From positions 62,001-126,000 of the forward strand of contig DIFQ01000001.1 of NCBI GenBank assembly GCA_002419215.1: a DNA stretch of 64,000 bases, given 5' to 3'. The number at the start of each line of letters is the position of its first letter. Position 1 is the first letter of the stretch. Shown piece by piece: positions 34,703-43,656 of this stretch. Under the pieces are notes generated by a model. That model was not told the DNA's origin. It did not search any database and worked only from the letters and a program-made list of their open reading frames with translations. Both the position numbers and the translations under genes were made by a program. Origin of the DNA: Syntrophaceae bacterium UBA5744 (GTDB lineage Bacteria; Desulfobacterota; Syntrophia; Syntrophales; UBA2192).

Positions 34703-36499
34703 ATGAAAAACATCCGCAACTTCAGCATCATCGCCCACATCGACCACGGCAAGTCGACCCTTGCCGATCGGCTCATCCAGCACACGGGCATGGTCGAGGA
34801 TCGCAATTTCCGGGACCAGATCCTGGACAACATGGACATCGAGCGAGAGCGGGGGATCACCATCAAGAGCCAGGCCATCACCCTTCCCTACCGCGCAAAG
34901 AACGGACAGGACTACATTCTCAACCTCATCGACACGCCGGGACACGTGGACTTCACTTATGAGGTCTCCCGTTCGCTTGCATCCTGCGAGGGGGTCCTCC
35001 TTCTCATCGACGCCTCCCAGGGCGTGCAGGCCCAGACGATCGCCAACCTGTACCTGGCCATGGAGAACAACCTGGCGATCATCCCCGTCGTCAACAAGAT
35101 CGACCTTCTGACGGCGGATGTGGACCGGGTCCTTGAACAGATCGACGCCGAACTGGGGCTCGACCCCTTCAGCCACATCAAGTGCTCGGCCAAGCAGGGG
35201 ATCGGCATCGAGGATGTTCTAGAAGCCATCGTGGAACGGATCCCTCCCCCGAAGGGCGACGCCGCAAAGGCCCTGTCCGCCCTCATCTTCGATGCCAAAT
35301 ACGACTCCTTCCGGGGAACCGTCATCCACTGCCGGGTCTTCGACGGAGAGGTCAAGCCGGGCGACATCATCCGCTTCATGTCCAGCGGCAGCACCTACAA
35401 GGTGGAGGAAGTGGGTTGTTTCGGCATCGCTCGATTGCGGAAGGACACCCTTGCGGCGGGAGATGTGGGCTACATCATCGCCGGTGTCAAGACCGTCGCC
35501 GATGTGCACATCGGCGACACGATCACCCACGACAATCGGCCTGCGGACCAGGCGCTCCCCGGGTTCAAGGAGATCAAGCCCGTCGTCTTCTCGTCGATCT
35601 ACCCCATCTCCTCGGAGGACTACGAGGACCTCGCGGTCTCGCTGGAGAAGTACAAGCTCAACGACGCCGCCCTCGTGTACCAGAAGGACTCCTCCGTCGC
35701 CCTCGGGCTGGGTTTCCGCTGCGGTTTCCTGGGGCTGCTGCACCTGGAGATCGTCCAGGAGCGCCTTGAAAGGGAGTTCGACCAGTCCATTATCCTCTCC
35801 GTGCCCAGCGTTCGCTACCGCTTCACCCTGAAGGACGGCAGCGTCGTCCAGGTGGACAACCCGTCCAACTACCCGGACCCCTCTTCGATCGAGAAGGCCG
35901 AGGAGCCCTTCATCCGGGCCACCATGATCATGCCCGAGAAATACCTCGGCGCCGTCATGAAGCTCTGCACGGAGAAGCGCGGCGCCAACTCGACGATGAA
36001 CTACCTGAGCCCCGGCCGCGTGGAGCTCATCTACGAGATGCCGCTTGCCGAGGTCCTCTTCGATTTCTACGACCGATTCAAGACGGTGACCCAGGGCTAC
36101 GGCTCCTTCGACTACGACATCATCGACTACCGGGAGGGCAAACTCGTGCTGCTGGACATCCTCGTCAACGGCGAGAAGGTGGATGCCCTCTCCCAGATCG
36201 TCCACCGCGACAACGCCCGCCAGCGTGGCGTTCACGCCTGCGACAAGCTCAAGGACGAGATCCCGCGCCAGCAGTTCAAGATCGCCATCCAGGGTGCGAT
36301 CGGGGGCGAGATCATCTCCCGTTCCACGATCAGCCCCTTCCGCAAGGACGTGACGGCCAAGTGCTACGGTGGCGACATCACGCGCAAGCGAAAGCTTTTG
36401 GAGAAGCAGAAAAAGGGCAAGAAGCGGATGAAGATGGTGGGCACCGTGAGCATCCCCCAGAGTGCCTTCCTGGCCGTCCTGCAGTCGGACAATGACTGA
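34703..36499 (+). CDS. lepA: Elongation factor 4 (LepA)
   Basis: EF4 is a ribosomal GTPase linked to back-translocation and 30S biogenesis. The 598 residues contain IIAHIDHGKSTLADRL (G1), DNMDIERERGITIKSQA (G2), DTPGHVDF (G3), NKIDL (G4), and the LepA-specific C-terminal domain ending MVGTVSIPQSAFLAVLQ. The start codon lies 28 nt after the adk terminator, and no Shine-Dalgarno is visible upstream. The gene therefore needs a very local promoter or read-through. Confidence 0.97.
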   Translation: MKNIRNFSIIAHIDHGKSTLADRLIQHTGMVEDRNFRDQILDNMDIERERGITIKSQAITLPYRAKNGQDYILNLIDTPGHVDFTYEVSRSLASCEGVLLLIDASQGVQAQTIANLYLAMENNLAIIPVVNKIDLLTADVDRVLEQIDAELGLDPFSHIKCSAKQGIGIEDVLEAIVERIPPPKGDAAKALSALIFDAKYDSFRGTVIHCRVFDGEVKPGDIIRFMSSGSTYKVEEVGCFGIARLRKDTLAAGDVGYIIAGVKTVADVHIGDTITHDNRPADQALPGFKEIKPVVFSSIYPISSEDYEDLAVSLEKYKLNDAALVYQKDSSVALGLGFRCGFLGLLHLEIVQERLEREFDQSIILSVPSVRYRFTLKDGSVVQVDNPSNYPDPSSIEKAEEPFIRATMIMPEKYLGAVMKLCTEKRGANSTMNYLSPGRVELIYEMPLAEVLFDFYDRFKTVTQGYGSFDYDIIDYREGKLVLLDILVNGEKVDALSQIVHRDNARQRGVHACDKLKDEIPRQQFKIAIQGAIGGEIISRSTISPFRKDVTAKCYGGDITRKRKLLEKQKKGKKRMKMVGTVSIPQSAFLAVLQSDND

Positions 36500-36500
36500 A

Positions 36501-36587
36501 AGGAAGGAAGTCAGGAAGATCGGAAGCGCAGAAGATCAGACGAATAAATACTCCATCCACTCCGCTCTTCCGATGTTCCGCTCTTCC
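36501..36587. repeat. GGAAG octad repeat with facing arms after lepA
   Basis: The left arm starts one base after the lepA TGA: AAGGAAGG, then TCAGGAAG, ATCGGAAG, CGCAGAAG. The right arm in reverse complement has AGCGGAAC, ATCGGAAG, AGCGG. It lies between co-directional lepA and hemW. Confidence 0.82.
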
Positions 36588-36615
36588 CATGCAGAGCGCC
36601 GAGATCGAGTGAAAC

Positions 36616-37764
36616 ATGAATAGCATCAAGACAATGGAAAATAGCGCTCCAGCGGGGTTGTACATCTACGTCCCGTTCTGCCGGTCGAAGTGCGCCTATT
36701 GCGATTTCTACTCGATCACGGACGGCTCGCAGGCGGCAGGCTATCTCCATGCACTCTCCCGGGAAATGGAGCATTACCGTGAATTCGCCCCCCTCTTTGA
36801 CACGGTTTATGTGGGAGGCGGAACGCCCTCGTGCCTCGACACAGGGCAGTTGGAGGAACTCCTCCACCGGGTCCGCGAGGCCTTCCCGATCGCCCCGAAC
36901 TCCGAGATCACCGTGGAGGTCAACCCGGGGGACGTCGACACGGTTTTCATGAGAGGGCTGCGCGACGCCGGGGTCAACCGGGTCAGCGTCGGCGTGCAGT
37001 CTTTCGACGACAGCATCCTGAAATCCCTTGGAAGGCGTCACAACGGGCGCGAAGGCCGGGAGGCCGTCGAGGCTGCAAGGGCCGCCGGTTTTGCCAACGT
37101 CGGGGTCGACCTCATATACGGTGTCCCCGGCCAGTCACACGATCTGTGGCAGGAAACCATGGAAACCGCCCTCGTGTTCAACCCCGAGCACCTGTCCTGC
37201 TACGAGCTGACCCTCGAGGAAGGCACACCGTTCCACCGCCGGATGGAACGGGGCGAGTTCAGCCTGCCCGGGGAAGAGGAGGCATACCGGTTCTTCTCCA
37301 TGACCTCTGCTTTTCTCGAACAGAGGGGGTACACCCATTACGAGGTTTCCAATTTTGCCCGGGAGCGCGCCCTCATCTCCAGGCACAACCACAAGTACTG
37401 GGACCACACCCCCTGCCTGGGACTCGGCCCTGCAGCCCATTCTTTTAACGGGACCCGGCGCTGGTGGAACCACCGCAGCCTCGAAGGATACGGGCGGGAT
37501 GTCGCGAGCGGCCTCGCCCCCGTGGCAGGGGCGGAGGACCTGACACCGGAGGAGCTCCGCCTGGAGGCCCTCTATTTCGGTTTCAGGACCAAACGGGGCA
37601 TCCATGGTCCCGAGTTCAGGGAGCGATACGGCATCGATCTGTTCCGGGAGAAAGGCCCTGCCCTGCGTTGCCTTCGGGATGAAGGGCTCGTCACCCTGGA
37701 CGACGAATTTATGGCACCGACCCGGAGGGGGCTGGCCCTGGCGGACCGCCTGTGCCTGCTGTAA
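36616..37764 (+). CDS. hemW: HemW-like radical SAM protein (coproporphyrinogen III oxidase-like)
   Basis: The 382-residue radical SAM protein has the [4Fe-4S] motif CRSKCAYC (C22, C26, C29), TVYVGGGTPSCLD, the SAM-site NRVSVGVQSFDD and a C-terminal HemN-like domain. The N-terminus is shorter than in true HemN and fits HemW, a heme chaperone; many HemW genes are misnamed hemN. It follows lepA across an octad repeat. The ribosome-binding site is weak; an alternative ATG is at 36634. Confidence 0.92.
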   Translation: MNSIKTMENSAPAGLYIYVPFCRSKCAYCDFYSITDGSQAAGYLHALSREMEHYREFAPLFDTVYVGGGTPSCLDTGQLEELLHRVREAFPIAPNSEITVEVNPGDVDTVFMRGLRDAGVNRVSVGVQSFDDSILKSLGRRHNGREGREAVEAARAAGFANVGVDLIYGVPGQSHDLWQETMETALVFNPEHLSCYELTLEEGTPFHRRMERGEFSLPGEEEAYRFFSMTSAFLEQRGYTHYEVSNFARERALISRHNHKYWDHTPCLGLGPAAHSFNGTRRWWNHRSLEGYGRDVASGLAPVAGAEDLTPEELRLEALYFGFRTKRGIHGPEFRERYGIDLFREKGPALRCLRDEGLVTLDDEFMAPTRRGLALADRLCLL

Positions 37765-37853
37765 TTTTTTCAAGGAATTGCTTGATTCCTGTCGAAGAAT
37801 GTGAGAATAAATAACGCTTCTGAATCGGCATGATAACTCTCATGAGGTGAAGT

Positions 37854-37943
37854 ATGGGCAGTGTCGTCAAGAAACGAAGGAAGAAGATCAGCAAGCACAA
37901 GTACCGCAAGCGCCTGAAGGCCAATCGCCACAAGAAGCGCTAA
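37854..37943 (+). CDS. bS22/mS38-like (AURKAIP1/COX24-domain) tiny ribosomal protein
   Basis: Only 29 residues: MGSVVKKRRKKISKHK, then YRKRLKANRHKKR. The gene has an AGGTGA ribosome-binding site 5 nt before the ATG and a TAA stop. The pattern MGSV-KKRRK-(I/M)-KHK--KRLK--RH is the short basic helix of AURKAIP1/COX24-domain proteins, known as mitochondrial mS38 and mycobacterial bS22, which lie on the small-subunit rRNA near the decoding region. It stands alone between hemW and a glycosyltransferase gene. It is easily missed by gene finders because of length. Confidence 0.85.
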   Translation: MGSVVKKRRKKISKHKYRKRLKANRHKKR

Positions 37944-38157
37944 CGCCTTCAGGGGAATCCCCTCGGGGTGATCCGTGGGGAGTCCCCCTTAACCGCATCC
38001 CGCCTGAAGAAGGCCCGGGCAATGGACATGCAGCGGTCGTGGACAATCCGCCGGCGCAGTTCCCGGCCCCGCAGACCATGATCCGGCCACATCGGGATCA
38101 TCGCGCGGGCGCTCGCCCGGTCGAAGCTGCCGAGCCGGATTGATCGGGATTGGGTCC

Positions 38158-39660
38158 ATGGTTTTCACGCCCCGCGACAAACTGATCCTGTCCGCCATCG
38201 TCGCCCTCTTTGCCTTTCGGCTTCTCACGATCCACGCGATTCAACTCTCCCCCGACGAAGCGTATTACTGGAACTGGGGCCAGCACCCCTCGCTTGCCTA
38301 CTCCGACCACCCGCCCATGGTGGCCTGGGTGATGGCATTCTTCACGGCGCTGGGCGGCAACTCGGAGTTGTTCGTCCGCCTGGGCGGCTTTCTTCTCTCG
38401 GCTGCGGCTCTTTTCTTTCTCTTTGCCGCCGCGCGGACCCTTTTTCCCGACCGCAGGGACCTTTCCTGGGACATTCTTCTCGCATTCAACGTGACGTTGC
38501 TCTTTCCCGCAGGATGCATCATCCAGACGCCGGACACGCCCATGCTCTTCTTCTGGGCGGCCGCCGCCTGGTGCGGAAGCCGGATCGTGTCGGGCGGGCC
38601 CGGTTGGTGGTGGTACATCTGGGGCGCGGCCCTGGGCCTGGGTCTTCTCAGCAAGTACACCATGATCCTTCTGGTTCCGTGCACCTTCGGGTTTCTTCTC
38701 TTCTGCCCTCCGCTGCGACACTGGCTTGCCCGGAAAGAACCCTGGCTCGGTCTTCTGATCGCATTCGCCCTCTTCTCGCCCGTCCTCTACTGGAACTCCC
38801 AGCACGAGTGGCTCTCTTTCACGTATCAACTCCGTCAGGGATTCTCGCCGAAGCAGAAGGCCGTACCCCTGAAACTCCTGGAATATCTCGGCGGACAGGC
38901 CGGTGTCATCACCCCGATTCTCTTTGTCGCTTTCACCGGTTACAGTGTGAAGGCGTTGCGCATCATCCGGCGGGAATCGAACCCTTCCTATCTCTACCTG
39001 CTTTTCCTGTCATGGCCTGTTTTGATATTCTTCGGCTTCTCCACGGCCATGGGGAAGGTGGCCGAGGCAAACTGGCCCGCCCCGGCCTACATCGCCGGAT
39101 TCATCCTCGCAGGCGCCGTTTACCATGACGTTTATGCGGCCAGGCCTGCTCACCGGCGCTTCATCGCCGCAGGTCTCGTCGTCGGTCTCCTCTTGAGTCT
39201 CGTCGTCCAGGTGCACCTGCTGAAGCCCTTTCTTCCCATCCCCCCCGCGTCCGACCAGACTCGGCAGTTCCACGGCTGGCGGCAGCTCGGCGGGCAGGTT
39301 TCCGGCATCGTCGATCAGCGGCCGACCGATCGAGGCTACTTCCTGGTGTCGGACAAGGGAACCACGGCGGCCGAATCCGTTTTCTACAGCGGGGCACGGC
39401 TGACGGGCGTCGACCTCTTCCAGCCCGAGCGATACGTCTTCCTGGGGGAGCTGTCCGGCCTGAGGGGAAAGGATGCCGTCCTGGTGCTTCATGGCGCAAG
39501 CGAGGCAGGCCTGAAGCGATATGAGGGGGTTTTCGACTCGATCGAACCTGCCGGCTCCCACGACTGCCTTTTCCGGGGCGTCAAGATAGACGGCCTCAGC
39601 GTGCATCTCTTCATCGGGAGGGGTTTCCGGGGAAGCTGGACCGCCGCGGGCGGCAAGTAG
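38158..39660 (+). CDS. Membrane glycosyltransferase, GT39/GT83 (PMT/ArnT-like)
   Basis: The 500-residue protein has about ten to twelve hydrophobic segments. The polyprenyl-phosphate-sugar transferase motif SPDEAYYWNWGQ (catalytic-type Asp-Glu) is in the first periplasmic loop and DHPPMVAWVMAF follows. The C-terminal 130 residues are a soluble, probably periplasmic domain. It likely adds a sugar to lipid A or another envelope acceptor. ATG 38158 is preferred; an in-frame TTG at 38140 is possible and neither has a good Shine-Dalgarno. Its TAG stop lies inside a perfect 12-bp inverted repeat shared with the end of gtrA. Confidence 0.88.
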   Translation: MVFTPRDKLILSAIVALFAFRLLTIHAIQLSPDEAYYWNWGQHPSLAYSDHPPMVAWVMAFFTALGGNSELFVRLGGFLLSAAALFFLFAAARTLFPDRRDLSWDILLAFNVTLLFPAGCIIQTPDTPMLFFWAAAAWCGSRIVSGGPGWWWYIWGAALGLGLLSKYTMILLVPCTFGFLLFCPPLRHWLARKEPWLGLLIAFALFSPVLYWNSQHEWLSFTYQLRQGFSPKQKAVPLKLLEYLGGQAGVITPILFVAFTGYSVKALRIIRRESNPSYLYLLFLSWPVLIFFGFSTAMGKVAEANWPAPAYIAGFILAGAVYHDVYAARPAHRRFIAAGLVVGLLLSLVVQVHLLKPFLPIPPASDQTRQFHGWRQLGGQVSGIVDQRPTDRGYFLVSDKGTTAAESVFYSGARLTGVDLFQPERYVFLGELSGLRGKDAVLVLHGASEAGLKRYEGVFDSIEPAGSHDCLFRGVKIDGLSVHLFIGRGFRGSWTAAGGK

Positions 39661-39770
39661 CCGCCCTGCGGCAGTGACCAGTGTCCAGTGAAAACAAGGA
39701 AATCGACAGCTTTCTTCACAAGCCACAAACCACTAGCCACTTCTTTCACTGCCGCGAAGCGGCTACTTGC
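39653..39770. repeat. 118-bp nested inverted repeat holding both stop codons of convergent genes
   Basis: The outer arms GCAAGTAGCCGC (39653-39664) and GCGGCTACTTGC (39759-39770) are perfect 12-mers, each containing the TAG stop and last Lys codon of its gene. The inner arms GCGGCAGTGA (39668-39677) and TCACTGCCGC (39746-39755) are perfect 10-mers. The centre has 7-nt words (CAGTGAC, CAGTGTC, CAGTGAA; CACAAGC, CACAAAC, CACTAGC). Confidence 0.88.
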
Positions 39771-40242
39771 GTGCCTTGAATGTCCAGGCGTGGTTGATGA
39801 GGTAGTTCATCACGGCTGTAATGCCGATCGCGAGGAAATTGGCCAGCAGGTAGTACATATATCGCTTCAGAAAATTCGTGAAAACGAACTGGAGAGCAAT
39901 GGCGAGCCAGCAGGCCGCACAATACTGCATGAACTGGACGGCGATGGACTTGCTGATGAGGGCTTTCCGGTCCCCCCAGGTCCAGGCCCTGTTCCAGATG
40001 AAGTTGTGCAGAGTGGCGAAAAAAATAGCCGTGGCGAGTGACAGGTTGAATCTCAAACCGCCGGAATCGATCCCGGGATACACAAATTCCTGGGCAATAT
40101 AAAGAACGGCCAGATTGACGAGAGTCCCTGAAAATCCAACGGCACCGAATTTTGCGAAGCGCTGCTTTACCAGCCACTCCCCGCCGGGCAGCCGGGATAC
40201 GGCGTCCTTGACGGTCTGCTTGAACCGCAACAAGCCGCTCAT
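39763..40242 (-). CDS. GtrA-family membrane protein
   Basis: The 159-residue four-helix membrane protein has RFAKFGAVGFSGTLVNLAVLY, HNFIWNRAWTW and NYLINHAWTF, the hallmarks of GtrA flippase-like proteins that move polyprenyl-phosphate sugars across the inner membrane. Its start overlaps the GT9 gene stop by 4 nt. It could supply lipid-linked sugar for the convergent GT39/GT83-type transferase. Confidence 0.92.
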   Translation of the reverse strand: MSGLLRFKQTVKDAVSRLPGGEWLVKQRFAKFGAVGFSGTLVNLAVLYIAQEFVYPGIDSGGLRFNLSLATAIFFATLHNFIWNRAWTWGDRKALISKSIAVQFMQYCAACWLAIALQFVFTNFLKRYMYYLLANFLAIGITAVMNYLINHAWTFKARK

Positions 40243-41444
40243 CGAACCGCTTCCTTCCCCAGCATCTCAAGGGCGCACTCCAGCACCGACTCCGGGGCGA
40301 TGACCTTCAGGCACTGGTTGTCCCCGTCACAGGGCGAATTGCGGTGATTGTAGGCCGTCAGGCAGGGCGAGCAGGCGATCCCGCTGAAAAATACCTTCGC
40401 TGAGGGGCTGTTCGGCCCGTAGAGATCCGGGGTCTCCGGACCGAAAAAGAGGATCGACCGGATCGGCGTCATGACGGCGAATTGCCCGGGACCGCCGTCG
40501 TTTGTGATCAGCAGAGACGAGAAATGGAACAACACCAGCAGCTCCCGGATCGTCTTCGTGTAACCGGTCAGGTCGATGCACAGGGGGCTTCTGCAATGGT
40601 TCAGGATAGCCGCGGCGAGACCCTTGTCGGCGGGCAGCCCGATGACCGCCACGGCAATGCCCCTGTCGATGAGGTCCTTCGCAGTCCGGCAGAAATATTC
40701 CAGGGGCCAGGCCCGGATCGGCAGGATGCCCCCGCTGGGGTAGATCAGCACGAGTTTTTTCCCCGCCACCGCCGGGAAATCTGCGAGGAGCCTCTCTTGC
40801 ATCGCCTCCTGCTCGCCTTCCTTCAGTTGCAGCCTCGGGGCCTCCTTGGGGACAGTCTCGATGGACACCCGCTTGTTTTTCGGCACGGACCTCGACTCGA
40901 TGGCGTCCACGAGGGCCAGGAACTGATCGCTGATGTGGCGATAGGGGTTGTACAGGACGGGCCGGTTGATGAAATCGCCCCGGTAGAGCCCTTCCATCGT
41001 ATGCCGGTGGAATCCGACCCGGACAGGCGCCCCGCTGAAAAAGGAGAAGATGCTGCTCACACGGGCAAAGAGCTCGCAGTCGATCACGACGTCGAAGCGC
41101 AGCTCCCGCATTTTTCGAAGGACAAAAAGGCTGTCGCCGACGAGACCCCCGAGAGAGCGGTCGCTGAGTGTCATCACGTTTTCAGGGGGAATGACTTCGA
41201 GCAGATCCAGGATCTCGCGGTTCTTCTCGAAGACGAGGGCGTGGATCGAGGCCTGCGGGTACTTTTCCCGGATTCTCCGGAACAGGGAACAGCCCAGCAC
41301 GAGGCTGCCCATTTCGGACAGCAGGATGATCAGGATGCGCCGAGGCGTCCCCGCCGGCTCGCGCTTTCCCGCAAAGAGGGACAGGGCCCGGCAGAGGAGA
41401 GGCCCAACCCCCTGATCGATCTTTCTCTGTAGTCCTACATCCAT
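40239..41444 (-). CDS. Glycosyltransferase family 9 (heptosyltransferase-like)
   Basis: The 401-residue cytosolic GT-B enzyme has an N-terminal domain RRILIILLSEMGSLVLGCSLFRRI and a C-terminal nucleotide-sugar domain with LVLIYPSGG, LITNDGGPGQFAV and FFGPETPDLYGP. The cysteine-containing tail SGIACSPCLTAYNHR is typical for this family. It may act in LPS core synthesis; the donor is unknown. It lies between the PAP2 gene and gtrA in one operon. Confidence 0.87.
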   Translation of the reverse strand: MDVGLQRKIDQGVGPLLCRALSLFAGKREPAGTPRRILIILLSEMGSLVLGCSLFRRIREKYPQASIHALVFEKNREILDLLEVIPPENVMTLSDRSLGGLVGDSLFVLRKMRELRFDVVIDCELFARVSSIFSFFSGAPVRVGFHRHTMEGLYRGDFINRPVLYNPYRHISDQFLALVDAIESRSVPKNKRVSIETVPKEAPRLQLKEGEQEAMQERLLADFPAVAGKKLVLIYPSGGILPIRAWPLEYFCRTAKDLIDRGIAVAVIGLPADKGLAAAILNHCRSPLCIDLTGYTKTIRELLVLFHFSSLLITNDGGPGQFAVMTPIRSILFFGPETPDLYGPNSPSAKVFFSGIACSPCLTAYNHRNSPCDGDNQCLKVIAPESVLECALEMLGKEAVR

Positions 41445-41536
41445 TTCCGATCGTTTTCCTTGTCGGCGCGACGGTCAGGCGTTCGAGGTTTCCCGCCGAC
41501 CCTTCCTGATCGATGTCCGGTGCTTCCGCATTGCAG

Positions 41537-42232
41537 TCATGCCGTTGCCCGACGTTCCGTCAACCCTTCCCGATCGAGACGGAAAAGGTAATAAAGGATG
41601 AGCCCCGTGAGATAGACCAGGATACCCGACCAGATCACGTCGGTCAGGAAATGGCCGCCCTGGACCATCCTGCCCAGGCCCATCAGAGAGCCATAGAAAA
41701 TGCCGGCCGCCAGGGCCCTTCCTGCCCATCGGGGCGCCCTGCGCCTGAGCACGAAAAAGGGGGCCATGAGGAAAAACCCGACGGCCGCGTGGCCCGACGG
41801 AAAGGATCGTCCCTGCCCCGTTGTCCCCGGGTTCCAGCAGGGCCGGTAGGTTTCCGACCCGCCGAACTGGACGATGTCCGCAGGCCTCGGTCTTCCCCAG
41901 TGATCCTTGAACACCGTGTTGACGACCAGGCCGGGTCCCAGGGCCAGAAGGGCGACCACGAACAGGGCCGCCATCCTGTCGGGGCGAAACCGCTCTTTAA
42001 AAAAGCTCAACACGAAAGCAATGGCCCCCATCGCCCCAAGAGCGAAGGCGGGAAGATTGCCGAAATGGTAGAGGAAGGCCCATGGTTCCCGATCACCCAG
42101 GGACCAGCCACGGCCCGGGCTGTAGAACAGGGACTGGACCGCCAGATCTGCGCCGGCCAGATCAATCGCCCCCGTGGCCGCCACGGCGGCCAGCAATGGG
42201 ATCAGAAAGTCGGCAAGGATGCCTCTTCTCAT
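41537..42232 (-). CDS. PAP2-family membrane phosphatase
   Basis: The 231-residue protein has about six membrane segments and the three phosphatase motifs KDHWGRPRP, FPSGHAAVG and GRMVQGGHFLTD. Candidates are lipid A 1-/4'-phosphatase (LpxE/LpxF), undecaprenyl-diphosphate phosphatase or phosphatidylglycerophosphatase. The glycosyltransferase and GtrA genes downstream favour an LPS-related role. Confidence 0.88.
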   Translation of the reverse strand: MRRGILADFLIPLLAAVAATGAIDLAGADLAVQSLFYSPGRGWSLGDREPWAFLYHFGNLPAFALGAMGAIAFVLSFFKERFRPDRMAALFVVALLALGPGLVVNTVFKDHWGRPRPADIVQFGGSETYRPCWNPGTTGQGRSFPSGHAAVGFFLMAPFFVLRRRAPRWAGRALAAGIFYGSLMGLGRMVQGGHFLTDVIWSGILVYLTGLILYYLFRLDREGLTERRATA

Positions 42233-42281
42233 ATCCGCTCAATGAAAAATGGCCTCGCGGGAGGCACTCGAAAGATGGGCA

Positions 42282-42310
42282 AATAAAGCACACCTGCGGC
42301 GCCGAGTCAA
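42282..42310 (-). promoter_or_regulatory. Sigma-70-like promoter of the PAP2-GT9-gtrA operon
   Basis: On the minus strand TTGACT (42310-42305), 17 nt, TTTATT (42287-42282). The leader to 42232 is about 43 nt and includes a small GCCTC/GAGGC hairpin. Confidence 0.6.
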
Positions 42311-42376
42311 CTTCTTTACCGTGGGATTCCGGTATTTTACAGTCTCAGCGCCCATCCCTGCCACACTCCTTCCTTC

Positions 42377-42405
42377 TTGACAAGCGATCCGATTTCCCTC
42401 AGATT
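42377..42405 (+). promoter_or_regulatory. Weak candidate promoter of the AI-2E-family permease gene
   Basis: Consensus TTGACA (42377-42382), 17 nt, but a poor -10 CAGATT (42400-42405). It is divergent from the PAP2 promoter in a 269-nt gap with no other clear content. Confidence 0.3.
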
Positions 42406-42501
42406 GGTTCAACTTGGCCTGGTGGATCGATGACGCGTGTTTTTCAGGCACGAAACGGGCAGCAGGGACCATTGCACAGGACACAACAAAGGAGTCCTCC
42501 C

Positions 42502-43566
42502 ATGACAAGCCCCCCTCCCTCACGGGACCTGACCCGCACGACGCTGGCGGTTCTCTTTATCGGTGTTCTCATCGCAGCCAATTTCTTCATTCTGAAGCCG
42601 TTTATTCCCGCTTTCGTCTGGGCAGTGACGATCGTCGTGGCAACCTGGCCGATCATGCTTCGCATGCAGGCATGGCTCGGGGGTAAACGCTCGCTCGCCG
42701 TGGCCGCCATGACGCTGGTGCTTTTACTGCTTTTTGTCGTTCCCTTTACGTTTGCCGTGGTGACCCTCGTCGAGAATTCTGACAGGATCACGGGCGGGCT
42801 CAAGTCCCTCGAAACGCAAGGGCTGCCGCCTCCTCCCGACTGGGTTGCCCGGGTGCCGCTGGCCGGACGCAGGCTTTCGGAGTCGTGGCGGGAGCTTGCC
42901 TCCGGAGGCCCGGAAGGTCTATCGGCCCAATTGGTCCCGTATGCGAAGCAGATCGTTACCTGGTTCGTCGACCAGGCCGGCAGCATCGGGATGATGCTCG
43001 TCCAGTTTCTGCTCACCGTCGTCATTTCTGCGATCCTGTATGCCAGCGGCGAATCCGCGGCGGTTGCCTTCCGCAGATTTGTCCGGCGCATTGCCGGGCA
43101 GCAGGGCGACGATGTGACCGTATTGGCCGCCCACGCGATCCGGGGGGTCGCATTGGGGGTTGGCGTCACCGCCCTCGTTCAGTCCGCCTTGGGAGGCATC
43201 GGCCTCGCCGTGGCCGGCGTGCCTGCCGCGATGGTGCTGACGGCGGTGATGTTCATCCTCTGCATCGCACAACTGGGTCCCGCGCTTATCCTTTTCCCTG
43301 CGGTGGTCTGGCTCTTCTGGAGTGACCAGACCGTCTGGGGCAGCGTTCTTCTGGTCTGGTCGCTTGCCGTCGCCAGCCTGGACAATTTCCTCAGGCCCAT
43401 TCTCATCAAGAAGGGAGCGGATCTTCCCCTGCTGCTGATCTTCGCCGGCGTGATCGGGGGCCTCATCGCCTTCGGCATCATCGGCCTCTTCATTGGTCCC
43501 GTGGTTCTTGCAGTAACCCATTCCCTTCTCGGGGCCTGGGTGAAAGGGGGCGTTGAGGCGAAATAA
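42502..43566 (+). CDS. AI-2E-family transporter (YdiK-like permease)
   Basis: The 354-residue inner-membrane protein of the AI-2E/UPF0118 family has about seven to eight segments. Two begin the protein, followed by a cytoplasmic or periplasmic helical part and the conserved C-terminal half (LGGIGLAVAGVPAAMVLTAV, SLDNFLRPILIKKG, GVIGGLIAFGIIGLFIGPV). Members transport autoinducer-2 or act as Na+/H+ antiporters; function here is open. AAAGGAGTCCTCCC precedes the ATG. Confidence 0.9.
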   Translation: MTSPPPSRDLTRTTLAVLFIGVLIAANFFILKPFIPAFVWAVTIVVATWPIMLRMQAWLGGKRSLAVAAMTLVLLLLFVVPFTFAVVTLVENSDRITGGLKSLETQGLPPPPDWVARVPLAGRRLSESWRELASGGPEGLSAQLVPYAKQIVTWFVDQAGSIGMMLVQFLLTVVISAILYASGESAAVAFRRFVRRIAGQQGDDVTVLAAHAIRGVALGVGVTALVQSALGGIGLAVAGVPAAMVLTAVMFILCIAQLGPALILFPAVVWLFWSDQTVWGSVLLVWSLAVASLDNFLRPILIKKGADLPLLLIFAGVIGGLIAFGIIGLFIGPVVLAVTHSLLGAWVKGGVEAK

Positions 43567-43608
43567 AAAGACCTGCCGCGCATCGAATGACTCGACACGC
43601 GGCAGGTC
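43563..43608 (-). terminator. Terminator of the coaBC...HAD operon (reads on the minus strand)
   Basis: GACCTGCCGCG (43570-43580) and CGCGGCAGGTC (43598-43608) form a perfect 11-bp stem. On the minus strand it is followed by TTTTTATTT, which overlaps the end of the convergent permease gene. On the plus strand the tail is T-poor. Confidence 0.8.
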
Positions 43609-43656
43609 CTTGCCGGCGCTCACGGCCCGACCCCGGGTCTTATCTGCTGAGTCCGT

